Shown in pieces: positions 1-10,370 of a stretch of 64,000 bases of DNA (the stretch's first letter is position 1; each line of letters begins with the position of its first letter). Made by a program: the position numbers and the translations under genes. The notes below the pieces were generated by a model. That model was not told where the DNA came from and searched no databases. It saw only the letters and a list, made by a program, of their open reading frames with translations. The DNA lies in assembly GCF_040869045.1 (NCBI RefSeq), contig NC_090319.1, positions 239,685,832 through 239,749,831 on the forward strand, read 5' to 3'. The DNA comes from Eurosta solidaginis (taxonomy: Eukaryota > Arthropoda > Insecta > Diptera > Tephritidae).

Positions 1-599
1 AAAAAGAAATTGCGAAAAACAGCTGTTAACAGCTGTTTTTTTTAGTCATAAGCCATCTTTTCATAGGCCGGGTCACATATATTGAATACCGAGTGACTAG
101 TTTGTGTTCAAGCTGACAATTATACAGGAATTGCTAAATCAACTAAGCTCGTGATCCTAGTCAGTTCTATACTTTTTGTTGAATCTATCTGTTCTCCTTT
201 AGGGAATTTCCATTTTCGAGAATCGGACAAAACTTAATAGTCCATTTCCATTTTATTTTGACGAAAGGTATAAAAATAACTGACTTTTGCATTGCTAGAT
301 TCCACACTTGTCGATTTATTTAAAATATTTAAAGTAATGATTATTAACGACCTTCTAATTATTTTGTACAAAAATTCACGTGGCGGTATACTGACGTGTA
401 AAATACAATTTACGTGAAAAAGCTTAAAAACATAATGTGTTTTTTTGAATTTTTTGACCTTGAACCTGCCAAACATTAAAAATTAAAAGTACTTATTGGA
501 ATAAAAGAAGCCACCTCCATATATACTCAGAGATTTAATTATTAAAATCGTGAATCTTGGATAGCCTCAATGGTTTTCATACCCTTGATAACCACTAAA
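1..599. other. AT-rich stretch without a recognisable gene
   Basis: Only short open frames with no recognisable protein features are present. Apart from the palindrome at 15-40, I see no element boundary. Confidence 0.6.
15..40. repeat. 26-bp perfect palindrome
   Basis: The 13 bases 15-27 are exactly complementary to 28-40, with no spacer. The centre contains two copies of CAGCTG, which is also an E-box-type hexamer. It could form a small cruciform or be a junction of element ends. No function is assigned. Confidence 0.85.
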
Positions 600-612
600 C
601 TTATAATGATTT

Positions 613-975
613 AAAAAATAAATAAATGTAAGGCGCGATAACCTCCGAAGAGATCTAAGGCCGAGCTTCTCTTCCAATTTGCGTCGTGCTCCTCTTGATT
701 TTTCCCTACAAATTGGCCGGACGGGACCTACATGTTTTATGCCGACTCCGAACGGCATCTGCAAGGCAGATGAGTTTTCACTGAGAGCTTTTCATGGCAG
801 AAATACAATCGGAGCGCTTGCCAGACACTGCCGAGGGGCGACCCCGCTTAGAAAAATTTTCTTCTAATTGAAAAATCTTATTTCTAAAATTTTGATGTTG
901 CTTTGCCCGGGAGTTGAACCCAGGGCATACGGTGTGATAGGCGGAGCACGCTACCATCACACCACGGTGGCCGCC
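613..975 (-). mobile_element. tRNA-derived SINE, full length, with 13-bp target duplication
   Basis: Read on the minus strand, the element starts at 975 with a tRNA-like head of about 75 nt. The head includes a B-box-like GGTTCAACTCC and an upstream A-box-like TGGTAGCGTGC, the internal RNA polymerase III promoter parts. The body of about 250 bp ends in a T/A-rich tail next to 613. The flanks carry the same 13 bases, CTTATAATGATTT, at 600-612 and 976-988, which is the mark of target-primed insertion. SINEs encode no protein and rely on a LINE reverse transcriptase. A truncated copy lies at 44176-44420. The short open frames here are not genes. Confidence 0.85.
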
Positions 976-3407
976 CTTATAATGATTTGCAAATATATTA
1001 AAACTAGTGCACCCGGCAGACTTTTTCCTGCCCGAAAACTAGTTTGTCTACATTCAAAAAATTAGCCCCACTTCCCCTCTTCTCTTTACCATGCTCGTCT
1101 ACTTTGTCCTCCATTCCTCTTCTTATTATTCTTGTCCACCCCTTATTCCACTTATTTCCCTTCCACTCTACTCGTACTCTCACTGCACCCCCATTCATAT
1201 ATCGAATCTCTATACAAAATTTTGAATACTATGAATTAATAGGGGCATGTCACCGCCACACAAAATTTTTTCTAAGCCATCCTTGAACCATAACAATTGA
1301 AAAAAAAGAGATTATAGAATCGGCCAAGCGTTTTAAGTTTCAAGTTTTAGCGAGACTGACGCACAGTAATTAAATTTCATATACATATACACTTTGATAT
1401 TATAAATTTTATTTTTATGAAAATAGTAATTGAATTTTGAGCATGTCGATCTATTTTCAATTACCAGGTTGCTTTGCCAAAATGCGCCGCTTGATCAAAA
1501 AACTTCTTCAAACGTTCACGGTTAGAAAAACTCATAAAATGTTAGGGCTCAAGACTATGATCGTTCAGAAAGTCGTTTGCTTTGCAATTAAATTTGTATT
1601 CAAACGTGAGTTTCCATAATCCCGATGTATTTGGGCATTAAAAGGGCGGGATTCCTAGTATTGATGCATCGGAAGTGAACAAAAGCAAAAATAACAAGGA
1701 GTACTGCAATGCAGTTAATCCAGTATGTTGTCCATCTGACCAATGTGTAGAACTTAAGTGTTTAAATTGTCTTTAATAGGCTTTTTATTTAGCTAAGCTA
1801 TTTTCATTTAACACCACATAAATTAATGATGCCAAACAGTTAAGAGTTCAGTATAGAAAACTGCCAGATTCAACAAGAATTGATTTTGTTAACTTCTGAT
1901 TTGACCTTTTTTAAAAAGATAATGAGGCATATGTATTCAAGCATACCCCGTTGTTCTAGAGGGGCATGATAGCTAATTCTACAAATACTTTATAATGGCT
2001 CCCTTACCATGCCCATTTTGAAGCCTTTTTGGTGCATATTTCTCAAGACGTTTCATTTGCTACGTGGACGCTACTTCCTATGACGTGCCAATGTTAAAGG
2101 GGCCAGGAAATTGGACGATAACCACAACCACTTTTTATATAAATAAAATTTTCGAAAACGAAAAGCGGTGTGATGACAACCTACAAAACTTGGTAACCTG
2201 ATTAACCTTGTCATAGAGACTGGGTCTAGAAAAATGAACGAAATTAGTAAAAGGCTATTCCCAATTGTTGGAGAAATAAAAATATCTAAAAGAACTAATT
2301 ATTTGTCAATGAAATACTGTTTAACGAAGCTGAAAATTCTGGTTAAGACGAAGTTTCTCGAAGTATTTAATCGTTTAAATTTCCAGAAAAAGATCAAAAA
2401 CTTTAGTCTTTTAACTTTACTTTAACTTCTACAATCCTTGACATAAAAAAAAAAAGCTATGGGGAAAGACTTGACATGACTTGAAAGACATACTCTACAT
2501 TGATTGAAAACTGACAATATTAATCAGAGCATAGATCTACTTAATAATATTAAAAAATAAATTTTTTTCCACGATTTCCAATACGAAATTGTGAAATATT
2601 GCAATCGATTTTTGCGGAACTTTCCGTTGAGATTTGAATCATACTTCAGAACCCGATGACAGTTTCCAAATTTGGAAATTTTGCGAGCAAGTTTTTGGTA
2701 ACTTCAGGGTGATCTTCGGATAAAATAAATCTGCTAGATTGGGGAGGGTTCAATATATTAAGAAAATCCATACGGAGCATGTGTATTGTGATATATTTTT
2801 AAGTAATTCTCCATTACTACAGAGACTCGTAAACTTGCACAAAGTCATCGTGATAATACAACAGAGAAAAAACCTGTCGAGATTATTTGAAAATTCAATT
2901 TGAACATAGATTAGAGCACTACTTTACTATAATATTTGTATTACTGAAATGCAACCTAATGTGAAGGAAAGAGCTTTTGAAAAACAATTTTCACATTTTC
3001 TATAAGCCCTCTTGGCTTATAAAGAAGTGCTGTGCTGACTGCGAATGTAGCGCTACTCAGCAGTCTGGCCATGAAATTCATGTTTTATATAATACTTGCT
3101 CTACCTCTGCCAATATTCAGCCGGTTAGCTTCCACAACTTAAATGCAACCAAATCTGAAAACTTACACGGCTAAATAAAGCTCATATCTGAAACTTTTTT
3201 GTACTACACATATGACCAAACCATATTTAAAATTTACCTATACCGGTCTCCCTATAAATTATTGCACAAAACTGGGTTCCAATTTTAAACTAGAAGGTCT
3301 GCACTTGCAGTTATAAAAAAAAAATCTAGACGGCGGTTTCTTAGGTACGAACAGTTGCGCTTCGGATTTCAGTAGCTTGCTCTATCTGCAGGGATATCAC
3401 ATCTGTG
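976..3407. other. Mostly unannotated AT-rich DNA
   Basis: Apart from the pyrimidine-rich block at 1004-1205, nothing in about 2.4 kb reads as a gene or a bounded repeat. The open frames are short, have no family features and fit chance in AT-rich DNA. Confidence 0.55.
1004..1205. repeat. Pyrimidine-rich dispersed repeat fragment, copy 1
   Basis: It starts with a small hairpin of the form CCGGCAGAC-N-CTGCCC and runs into about 150 bp of C/T-rich DNA. The same arrangement, with a closely related hairpin, recurs at 5403-5640. I read the two as fragments of one dispersed family, but the similarity beyond the hairpin is mainly compositional. Confidence 0.35.
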
Positions 3408-4205
3408 TACCCAGCAAACACAGTTTCCAACGTTAGAAAAAAATTCTCCCTTGGTAGAACAGGAACTCATAACTCATTTTTAAGCCTTTTGTCTTGCTGT
3501 GAGTTTTAGGAGTCCCTGGGAAAAATCTATTAGGGACTTGAATCGGTTTTCTTCTATCCAACTTCTAAGTACCTCAAACTAAAAGACAAAAGACAAAACA
3601 ATGTACGAAAATGTATGTAACCCTTAAAATGTGTTCACGATAAAAGCAAGCAACTTTCAAAGAGTCAATTATTGCTTTGCATTTTGCAAATATATGAAAA
3701 TAAAAATTGCTTCTCGCTTAGCTATAGGCAGTGCTACGAGCACTCTGCCATGCGCCTTATACAAAAGAAATAAAGATCGGAAAAAGTTGCAACTACTAGC
3801 ATATTCAGTTTTTCATTATGAAGAAAACATACTTACCTCAAATCAATGCATAGCTAAATACTGAAGCAATAAGTGGTATCAAAAATTTTGTTTAAGTTAG
3901 GTTTTGAATTATTATATATATATAATAAACTTATAACTCATTAAAAATATTTGAAATAATAAAACAATGAAAATTTAATTGAATTTAAAAAATTTAATTT
4001 AATTACACTTCAATTTAAATTTCACATTGGAAACCAATTGAAACTTGAAGATAGAATTCGATTAGAATTCTAGCCTTTCTCGATATCGAGAACAAAGTCC
4101 CTTTTTCATCGAGAATGTCATGATTCTCAACAGTTTCGACTTTAGAGAAATGCATTAGAATTCCATTCGTTTTCTAATCGTTCTCTAACCTATGTTTGTT
4201 GGGTA
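3408..4205. mobile_element. MITE-like element with 16-bp terminal inverted repeats
   Basis: The left end TACCCAGCAAACACAG (3408-3423) matches the inverse of the right end 4190-4205 at 14 of 16 positions. The interior of about 800 bp is AT-rich and non-coding. Both ends begin with TA, which would suit a TA target duplication as in Tc1/mariner-type elements, but no transposase is present to prove the superfamily. A related single end (TACCCTGCAAACATACCA) occurs near 22722. Confidence 0.5.
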
Positions 4206-4546
4206 ACAAAACATATCATAGCAGTTTATACGTCTAAAAAAATGTTTCGAAAAGGAAAGTAGGACTTACAGTACTTTTCACAAATGAAAATTTTCACTTT
4301 TAGATTTTTAGCAATAAATTTAAACTCTTGGGTGTTGATAGTAAACAAGAAATGTTTTCGATTTTCTATATTTACTTCCCTTCTTCTTAATAAAAAATAA
4401 AAAGGTTATAAAGATCTCATATTCGAATTTCATACGGAAATATCAATTTAAACAATTTTTCATTTTATAGAGTTAAATTTTGAAACTTTTTTGGATTAGT
4501 TTTAAAACAATTTTTGAGATTTTAGAAGTATTGTTCTATTAAGCTC

Positions 4547-5013
4547 AAAATATAAACCAAATAAAATTTGAAGATGTAAAACGTTATAGCTTAAAGACGG
4601 CTTATGAGAGTATTAAAACACTTGATGCTGAAGCAAGCACTGTCAAGGCTTTATTGAATACACAAGATGTGCTAGTGGGTGCATGTGATGTACGAGTTGT
4701 TGGTATACAATATGAGAAAAGTGAAAATTCGAAAAGAATTTTCCATCACATATGCTTTGCGCTCGACTTGCAAGAACCACCATTAAAGAGAATATTCCGA
4801 ACACTTAAATTTCAGCATACGGTTTTCGATCGAGCAGCTATAATGAAATTTAAAACACCAGTGGTAAGAAATATATTTTTAAAAACTGTCACTGACTTAG
4901 AAGCTTTAAACAAACGTCGACTTCGTCTCACACACTTTGGTATGAATTCCAATGCGGCAATATACATCACAGGGTCTTTAAGAACACAAAATCCCGAAGT
5001 GATTAATCGGTAG
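4547..5013 (+). pseudogene. FP-domain / LINE ORF1-like protein relic
   Basis: One frame is open from just after a TAA at 4544-4546 to a TAG at 5011-5013, without a convincing ATG start. About 155 codons read as a charged N-terminal part, then an alternating hydrophobic segment (VVGIQYEK), a basic segment ending in KFKTPVVRNIFL and a C-terminal IYITGSL motif. This order resembles the C-terminal domain of baculovirus FP25K-type proteins and of many insect non-LTR retrotransposon ORF1 proteins, which bind nucleic acid. No reverse transcriptase frame follows, so I infer a detached relic. A fragment of a host gene cannot be excluded. Confidence 0.4.
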
Positions 5014-5402
5014 ATGCTCTGCTGGAGCTACCATAAAAAATCATGTAAGGGAAGGTCAATCCTTTCGGAACAATACCCCGGGAAATGCGAGGATCATCCA
5101 GCAAGTTTTTTTATTGCGGGAGGGTTGAAAAATGCCTAATGCACCATATCGTGTGCGCGTAGACTAAAAAAAAAAAAACAATCCCAGGTTTGGAACCGTC
5201 GCCCACTCCGGTACTACTTTCGCATCACTTCAGGCGCTCTATATTTCTCAGTATCCAACAGCTATACGCCAAACTTTTCGTATCTTCTTAAATCAAATAA
5301 CATGCTTTTTGCAATCTGTAGTTTGAATCGCAAATGCAGTGCTGAGGTGCAGGATTTAATTTTGTCTAATTATTGGAAATGAAATAATTAGCTCCAACTA
5401 GC

Positions 5403-5640
5403 AGAACCGGCAGACGTTGTTCTGCCCTAAATTTGGTATATATGCGTACATTTTAATAAGCTTTTTCCGTCTAACTATGCCCCCCCCCCCCCTCTCATTT
5501 TTTCCTAATCCTTTTATTCACTTCGTCTCATTCTATCTCTTTCTCAGTCTCCTTCCCTTCTCTCTTTTTTCTACTCTCAAGTTCATCTCATTCTTCTTCA
5601 TCCCTTATTGTCAGCCCCAGAGGGTGGTATGTATTTTGTT
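5403..5640. repeat. Pyrimidine-rich dispersed repeat fragment, copy 2
   Basis: Begins with the same GGCAGAC...CTGCCC hairpin as 1004-1205, then passes through a run of 12 or more C into a long C/T-rich tract. Only composition and the hairpin link the copies. Confidence 0.35.
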
Positions 5641-5702
5641 TCAGTTCCAGTCCCACTCCCAGTCCCAGTCCCAGTCCTAGTCCTAATCCCAGTCCCAGTC
5701 CG
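5641..5702. repeat. Imperfect hexanucleotide microsatellite (AGTCCC)n
   Basis: About nine tandem imperfect copies of AGTCCC/CAGTCC are visible. They produce a Ser/Gln-rich open frame that is not a gene. Confidence 0.85.
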
Positions 5703-5929
5703 TCTCTGGTCTACTTCCTGGAAAAAAGTATCGTAAATACTAATATAGGCAAATTTATGTACCCAATTTCAGACAAATCTAATAGGACGTATGTAAATAG
5801 GTATGTGGGTATTATTAATTCATGTCTTAATTTCGGCTTCGCATGCATATTTATCAGTTTGGCTAGGTTGATGCGACTAAATCGAAAAAATTACTTTAAA
5901 GCTCCCAGCGTTATAAAACTTACTCTGTA

Positions 5930-6545
5930 CTCAAGCACACATCAACAGCTTCAATTTGATACCCATAATGTAAAAACACTGTCTAGGCGTTCACGGGCCC
6001 ACGTTTTGGCCTATATATCGAGACCCTAGTCTCCCAAGGATATGAAAATTACCCTCTACTAAAGCACTCATCAACAGCTTTCATTTGATATCCATATTCT
6101 ATAAACACATTCTATTTTTACCCGGATCCACGTTTTGGCCTATAAATCGAGAGCCTAGTCACCCAGGGGTATGAAAATTACCCTCTACTAAAGCACTCAT
6201 CAACAGCTTTCATTTGATATCCATATTCTATAAATTCATTATAGGGGTACACGGGTCCACGTTTTGGCCTATATCTCGAGACCCTAGATTCCCAGGGGTA
6301 TGGAAATTATCCTATACTAAATCACTCAACAACAGCTTTCATCTATTATCCATATTGTATAAACACATTCTAGGGGTACCGCGTCCACGTTTTGGCCTAT
6401 ATCTCGAGACCCTAGTCACCCAGGGGTATGAAAATTGCCCTCTACTAAAGCACTCATCAACAGCTTTTATTTGATATCCATATTCTATAAACACATTTTA
6501 GGGGTACCCGGGTCTACGTTTTGGCCCATATCTCGAGACCCTGCG
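5930..6545 (-). repeat. Tandem array, about 128-bp unit, five copies
   Basis: Recurring blocks such as GTTTTGGCCTATATCTCGAG, GGGGTATGAAAATT and CAACAGCTTTCATTTGATA return about every 128 bp. Read on the minus strand the unit order (TATCAAATGAAAG, then GAGGGT, then a TCGAGATAT block, then GTGGAC, then CTAGAATG) matches the ~130-bp array at 23400-25010. The two arrays are therefore diverged members of one family in opposite orientation. The overlapping open frames are repeat by-products. Confidence 0.8.
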
Positions 6546-6890
6546 CGTCGATCGCAACCAAACCTATGTGGAAACCACCACGTGAGATATACGCTACAAA
6601 CTAACACACATTTTAGGCTTTCTTTTTATATATAAGAAGAAGAATATGTACCATGTAGGAAATTGGCATTTTCAGCTACTGACACCTGCCGGAGCGGTCT
6701 CGAACCTGTTCTAAACCATTCTCAAGACTCGATGAAAAAGTTTGTATAATGGTTTAGCTATATTGATGTATAGTTTTTGATTATATAAGCCTCACACAAA
6801 CGGACATTCATTTATATTATATAGATGACTGGTTGGTTAACATGCTGAGGATTCTTAGTAAGTGAGCTAACTGACTGAAAATATGTAATT
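6546..6890. other. Unannotated flank of the hAT element
   Basis: No gene or bounded repeat is visible. The last eight bases before the hAT end (6891-6898) are its target duplication. Confidence 0.5.
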
Positions 6891-7016
6891 TAAATACCCA
6901 GGGCCGGATTAATCCTCAACGGGGCCCTAGGCAACCATCAATTTGGGCGCCCTTTTTCACGTCCGTTCCCTTCTTTTTCGATTAACAAATACAAACTTAT
7001 TCTTTCATAAAAATTG

Positions 7017-7535
7017 TGTTCAATGCAATATTGAACTTACAATTTAGAAAATTTGGTTTTTCACTTACGTGGATAGCAGGAACAAAACTCATTTGAGGTT
7101 ATCCGGCAAAACGGGCGCACCGTATCGTTTGGTGGCAATTAGATTTTTTGTGTCTCAAGCACAGTAGCAAACTGGCACGGCTGCTGAATTGGATTACCTT
7201 CCTTTTTCTTCTTTCAATTCACAAAACTCAGAAAGTTGGTTTCAATTGTAATTTAATACAATGTTAAGATTACATTTACAATATAAATTTAATTTACACA
7301 GTTTAACTTTGGTTTTAGAATATTTTGTAGGTGAGTATTTAGCGAAAATATAGAGATGAGTGATTTGTCACTTGCGAACTTGAAGTCAGCTGCATAGCCA
7401 AGATGTTGAAAAGCTGTGTTCCATTGGTGTAAGGATCCAATTCGTTTTACCAATCAGATAATCGTTACTCCAAATTGAGAAGTGTTCGGAAGCGATTGGT
7501 GGTTTATTTGGTTGATGGTTTGATAATGTCAAACA
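7017..7535 (-). repeat. 3' LTR of BEL-1
   Basis: 519 bp, identical to 12943-13461 except for two substitutions that I could find. On the coding (minus) strand this is the downstream LTR. The adjacent bases include a short G-rich GCGGGGATTA that could be the polypurine tract. Confidence 0.95.
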
Positions 7536-7592
7536 TAATCCCCGCGTTGCACCAAGTAAAGGGGAAAATGCTTGGTTGCGAAAAAGGTGAAA

Positions 7593-10370
7593 TTAAGTTG
7601 TATGTCGTTTTGCTTTGGGTTGAATGTCGGAATCTTCTTCTGTTTGATTCACAGGATTAGGAAGTAAACATAGTTTATTTATAGGGCGATCCAGAGTAGT
7701 GATTGCTTTTTTGACGGTAACTACTCGGGTTAACCCATCGCGACCGGGATGTAGTTTTATGACCTTCCCTAATGGCCATTTCGATGGAGGGTATCTTTCG
7801 TCGATGAGAAGAACAATTGAACCAACTTGAATGGAGGTTGTAGACAGTTGCCATTTATAACGCCATTGTAGTTGCTGCAAGTATTTCTTTTGCCATTTCT
7901 CCCAGAATTGTTCAGTTAGCCGCTTTGTTAGTTGCCAATGTGAAAGGCGAGATTGAGGCACCTGAGTTAAACTCCGCTCAGGTAAACTGGCAATGGGTCC
8001 ACCAACGAAAAAATGACCTGGTGTTAGGTAGTTCATATCATCAGGGTCATCCGTAATTCTGCACAAGGGTCGAGAATTGAGTACAGCTTGAATTTGTCGT
8101 AAGGCTGTTGTAAAGTCTTCAAATGAAAATAAGTAGCTCTTCATGACGCGTTTCAAGTGATGTTTCATTGACTTTACTCCGGCTTCCCAGTGACCGCCGA
8201 AGTTTGGAGCAGATGGTGGATTAAAACGCCATTGGGTTCCATCCTTTGATAACAAATGAGATAGGCGAGACATCTCGCTTGATGCTGAACTGAAAAGTTG
8301 TCTAAGTTCTTTGTCAGCGCCAATAAAGTTCGTTCCTTGATCACTAGTTGGTGTTTTGCTTACGCCGTAGATTCCGGAAAACCGTTTATAGGCTGCAATG
8401 AAAGCTTCAGCTGTATAATCAGTCACTAGCTCAAGATGTATGTATGAGGTAGCCGAACAAATAAAGAGAGCAACATATGCTTTATATGTAGTGCGAGTGC
8501 GACCGCGACGTTCTTTTAAAGTGAATGGACCAGCGTAGTCCACCCCGGTATGCTGGAACAAACGAGCGCTATTGACTCTCGACGACGGGAGTTGTCCCAT
8601 AAGTTGTTGCTGGCGTTCAGCTCTGTATCGAGCACATACGATGCAGCGAAGGATTGATTCTCGTACCGATGCGCGGCCGCCCAAGATCCAGAACCGTTGT
8701 CGGAGTAAGGCGAGCGTGGAACTTGTGCCTCCGTGGAGCGTACGAAGATGGGTGTCTAGAATAATCAACTTAGCTAAGTTAGATTTTCGTGGCAAAATAT
8801 ATGGATGTTTCGCGTCATATGGTAACGCGGAGTTTTCGAGGCGTCCCCCAACTCGAAGAAAGCCGTCAGAGTCCACAAATGGATTGAGGTTACGAATGGA
8901 ACTAGAAGGTTTTGCAACCGTAGTTTTGGTTTTAGATAGAAGCTTTATTTCTTCCTTGAAAGCAATCTGCTGGACGAATTTTATCCAAAATAGTAAAGAG
9001 TCCTGCATTTCTGCAACTGATAGCCAATTGTCATCGCTGATCATTGGAAATCGGCGAGCCTTGTTCGCGAATCGAAAACACCATGAGGTGACGCGTAATA
9101 ATTTGGTTAAGTCTGAATAGTAGTCGAGTAATGCTGATTCGGAATCATCAGTTTTAGTGTGAAATGTGGATTTGTCTTTCCTTTTCCTTGCTTCTGTTTC
9201 TGCTTGTTGGGATTGAGTGAATTTATTTGTCGGCCAAACCGAGCTATCCAACTTAAGCCACTGGGGACCGTGCCACCAGAGTTCGTGTGAATGCAATTGA
9301 CGAGGCGTCATACCACGTGATGCACAATCCACAGGGTTTTCCTTACCCGGTACAAACCTCCAACTTGCCGTTGGTAGCCTTTCTTGAACGAAGCTCACTC
9401 GATTCGCTACAAATTCCTTCCATTTTGAGGGATGGTTCGTGAGCCAAGTGAGGGTAACTGATGAATCAGTCCAAAGCCAGACAGAGGCTGATGATAGATT
9501 GAACGCATCAATAACATTATGTGTTAGTCGAGTGAGCAGGACTGCTGCGGTGAGCTCAAGACGAGGAATTGACATTCTGGAAATAGGAGTTAGTTTGGTC
9601 TTTGCTTGAACCAAACTCACTGTAATGTTGTCCTCATGTAAAACTTTAAGATAGACGACTGCGCCCATGGCTGCGAGTGATGCATCAGAAAAGCCATGAA
9701 TTTCCACTACAGCAGATTTAGCAAGACCTAGATGCCGAGGAATTGTGAGAATGTGCAAGTCTTGGAGGCTAGACTCAAAATCCTTCCAAGAGTTTTGTAA
9801 CGAATCAGGGAGTTGTTGATCCCATTCAAGCTTGTGAAGCCAGAGATTTTGCATGAGAATTTTTGCAGTGACTACTACCGGAGAAATAAATCCTAGAGGA
9901 TCAAATATTTGTGCAATCTTAGATAAGACGTTGCGTTTTGTAATGGTCTTAAGAGGAATAAAGTTGTTATAAAAATGAAAGCTGTCAGACTCGGGATTCC
10001 AGCTTAACCCGAGGGTTCGAATAAGTTTTGTTGAATCAAATTTGATGTTGGTTTCAGTAGCCAAGAGGTTGGGCTCCAGATGTGTGAGGATCGTCGGTTG
10101 ATTGGTACCCCATTTCTGAAGATGAAATTGACCAGCGTTGCAAAGTTGTATAAATTGGTTGACCAATTCAATGCACTCCTGTATAGTGTCAGCTCCACCG
10201 AATTCGTCGTCTACGTATCGACCGAGTGATAGCATTGGAGTCGCTAGTGGAAATCGATGTCCTTCGTCAATCACAAGCTGCTTGAATGCTCTTAGGGCTA
10301 AGAAGGGTGCACAAGCTTGACCATAAGTTACGGTGCGGAGATGGTATTCGACTAACTTCCCATTTGACAA
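7593..10370 (-). CDS. pol: BEL-1 pol, downstream part: end of RT, RNase H, integrase
   Basis: 925 residues in the same frame as the gag/RT part upstream, separated from it only by one TGA at 10371-10373. It carries the reverse transcriptase active-site motif YVDD (residues 52-55), then an RNase H domain with acidic residues near 228, 272, 302 and 348. A zinc-binding region follows (H541, H546, C576, C579), then an integrase core with D611, D677 and E729, and a basic C-terminal domain typical of BEL/Pao. RNase H removes the RNA template; integrase inserts the cDNA. The key acidic residues all appear intact. The apparent start is only the first possible codon after the stop; this is not a separate gene. 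Confidence 0.93.
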   Translation of the reverse strand: MSNGKLVEYHLRTVTYGQACAPFLALRAFKQLVIDEGHRFPLATPMLSLGRYVDDEFGGADTIQECIELVNQFIQLCNAGQFHLQKWGTNQPTILTHLEPNLLATETNIKFDSTKLIRTLGLSWNPESDSFHFYNNFIPLKTITKRNVLSKIAQIFDPLGFISPVVVTAKILMQNLWLHKLEWDQQLPDSLQNSWKDFESSLQDLHILTIPRHLGLAKSAVVEIHGFSDASLAAMGAVVYLKVLHEDNITVSLVQAKTKLTPISRMSIPRLELTAAVLLTRLTHNVIDAFNLSSASVWLWTDSSVTLTWLTNHPSKWKEFVANRVSFVQERLPTASWRFVPGKENPVDCASRGMTPRQLHSHELWWHGPQWLKLDSSVWPTNKFTQSQQAETEARKRKDKSTFHTKTDDSESALLDYYSDLTKLLRVTSWCFRFANKARRFPMISDDNWLSVAEMQDSLLFWIKFVQQIAFKEEIKLLSKTKTTVAKPSSSIRNLNPFVDSDGFLRVGGRLENSALPYDAKHPYILPRKSNLAKLIILDTHLRTLHGGTSSTLALLRQRFWILGGRASVRESILRCIVCARYRAERQQQLMGQLPSSRVNSARLFQHTGVDYAGPFTLKERRGRTRTTYKAYVALFICSATSYIHLELVTDYTAEAFIAAYKRFSGIYGVSKTPTSDQGTNFIGADKELRQLFSSASSEMSRLSHLLSKDGTQWRFNPPSAPNFGGHWEAGVKSMKHHLKRVMKSYLFSFEDFTTALRQIQAVLNSRPLCRITDDPDDMNYLTPGHFFVGGPIASLPERSLTQVPQSRLSHWQLTKRLTEQFWEKWQKKYLQQLQWRYKWQLSTTSIQVGSIVLLIDERYPPSKWPLGKVIKLHPGRDGLTRVVTVKKAITTLDRPINKLCLLPNPVNQTEEDSDIQPKAKRHTT

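Noticed and set aside
2550..2720. Similarity to 56930-57040 (an ACCCGATGACA block in AT-rich context)
   Set aside because: Only about a dozen bases match clearly, too little to define a repeat family from this window.
5180..5240. Possible tRNA-like B box (GGTTCCAAACC on the minus strand) after a poly-A run
   Set aside because: Two mismatches to the B-box consensus and no acceptable A box; too weak to call a SINE.
8572..9120. 182-residue plus-strand frame
   Set aside because: Antisense shadow of the BEL-1 integrase region, which has clear domain motifs on the minus strand.
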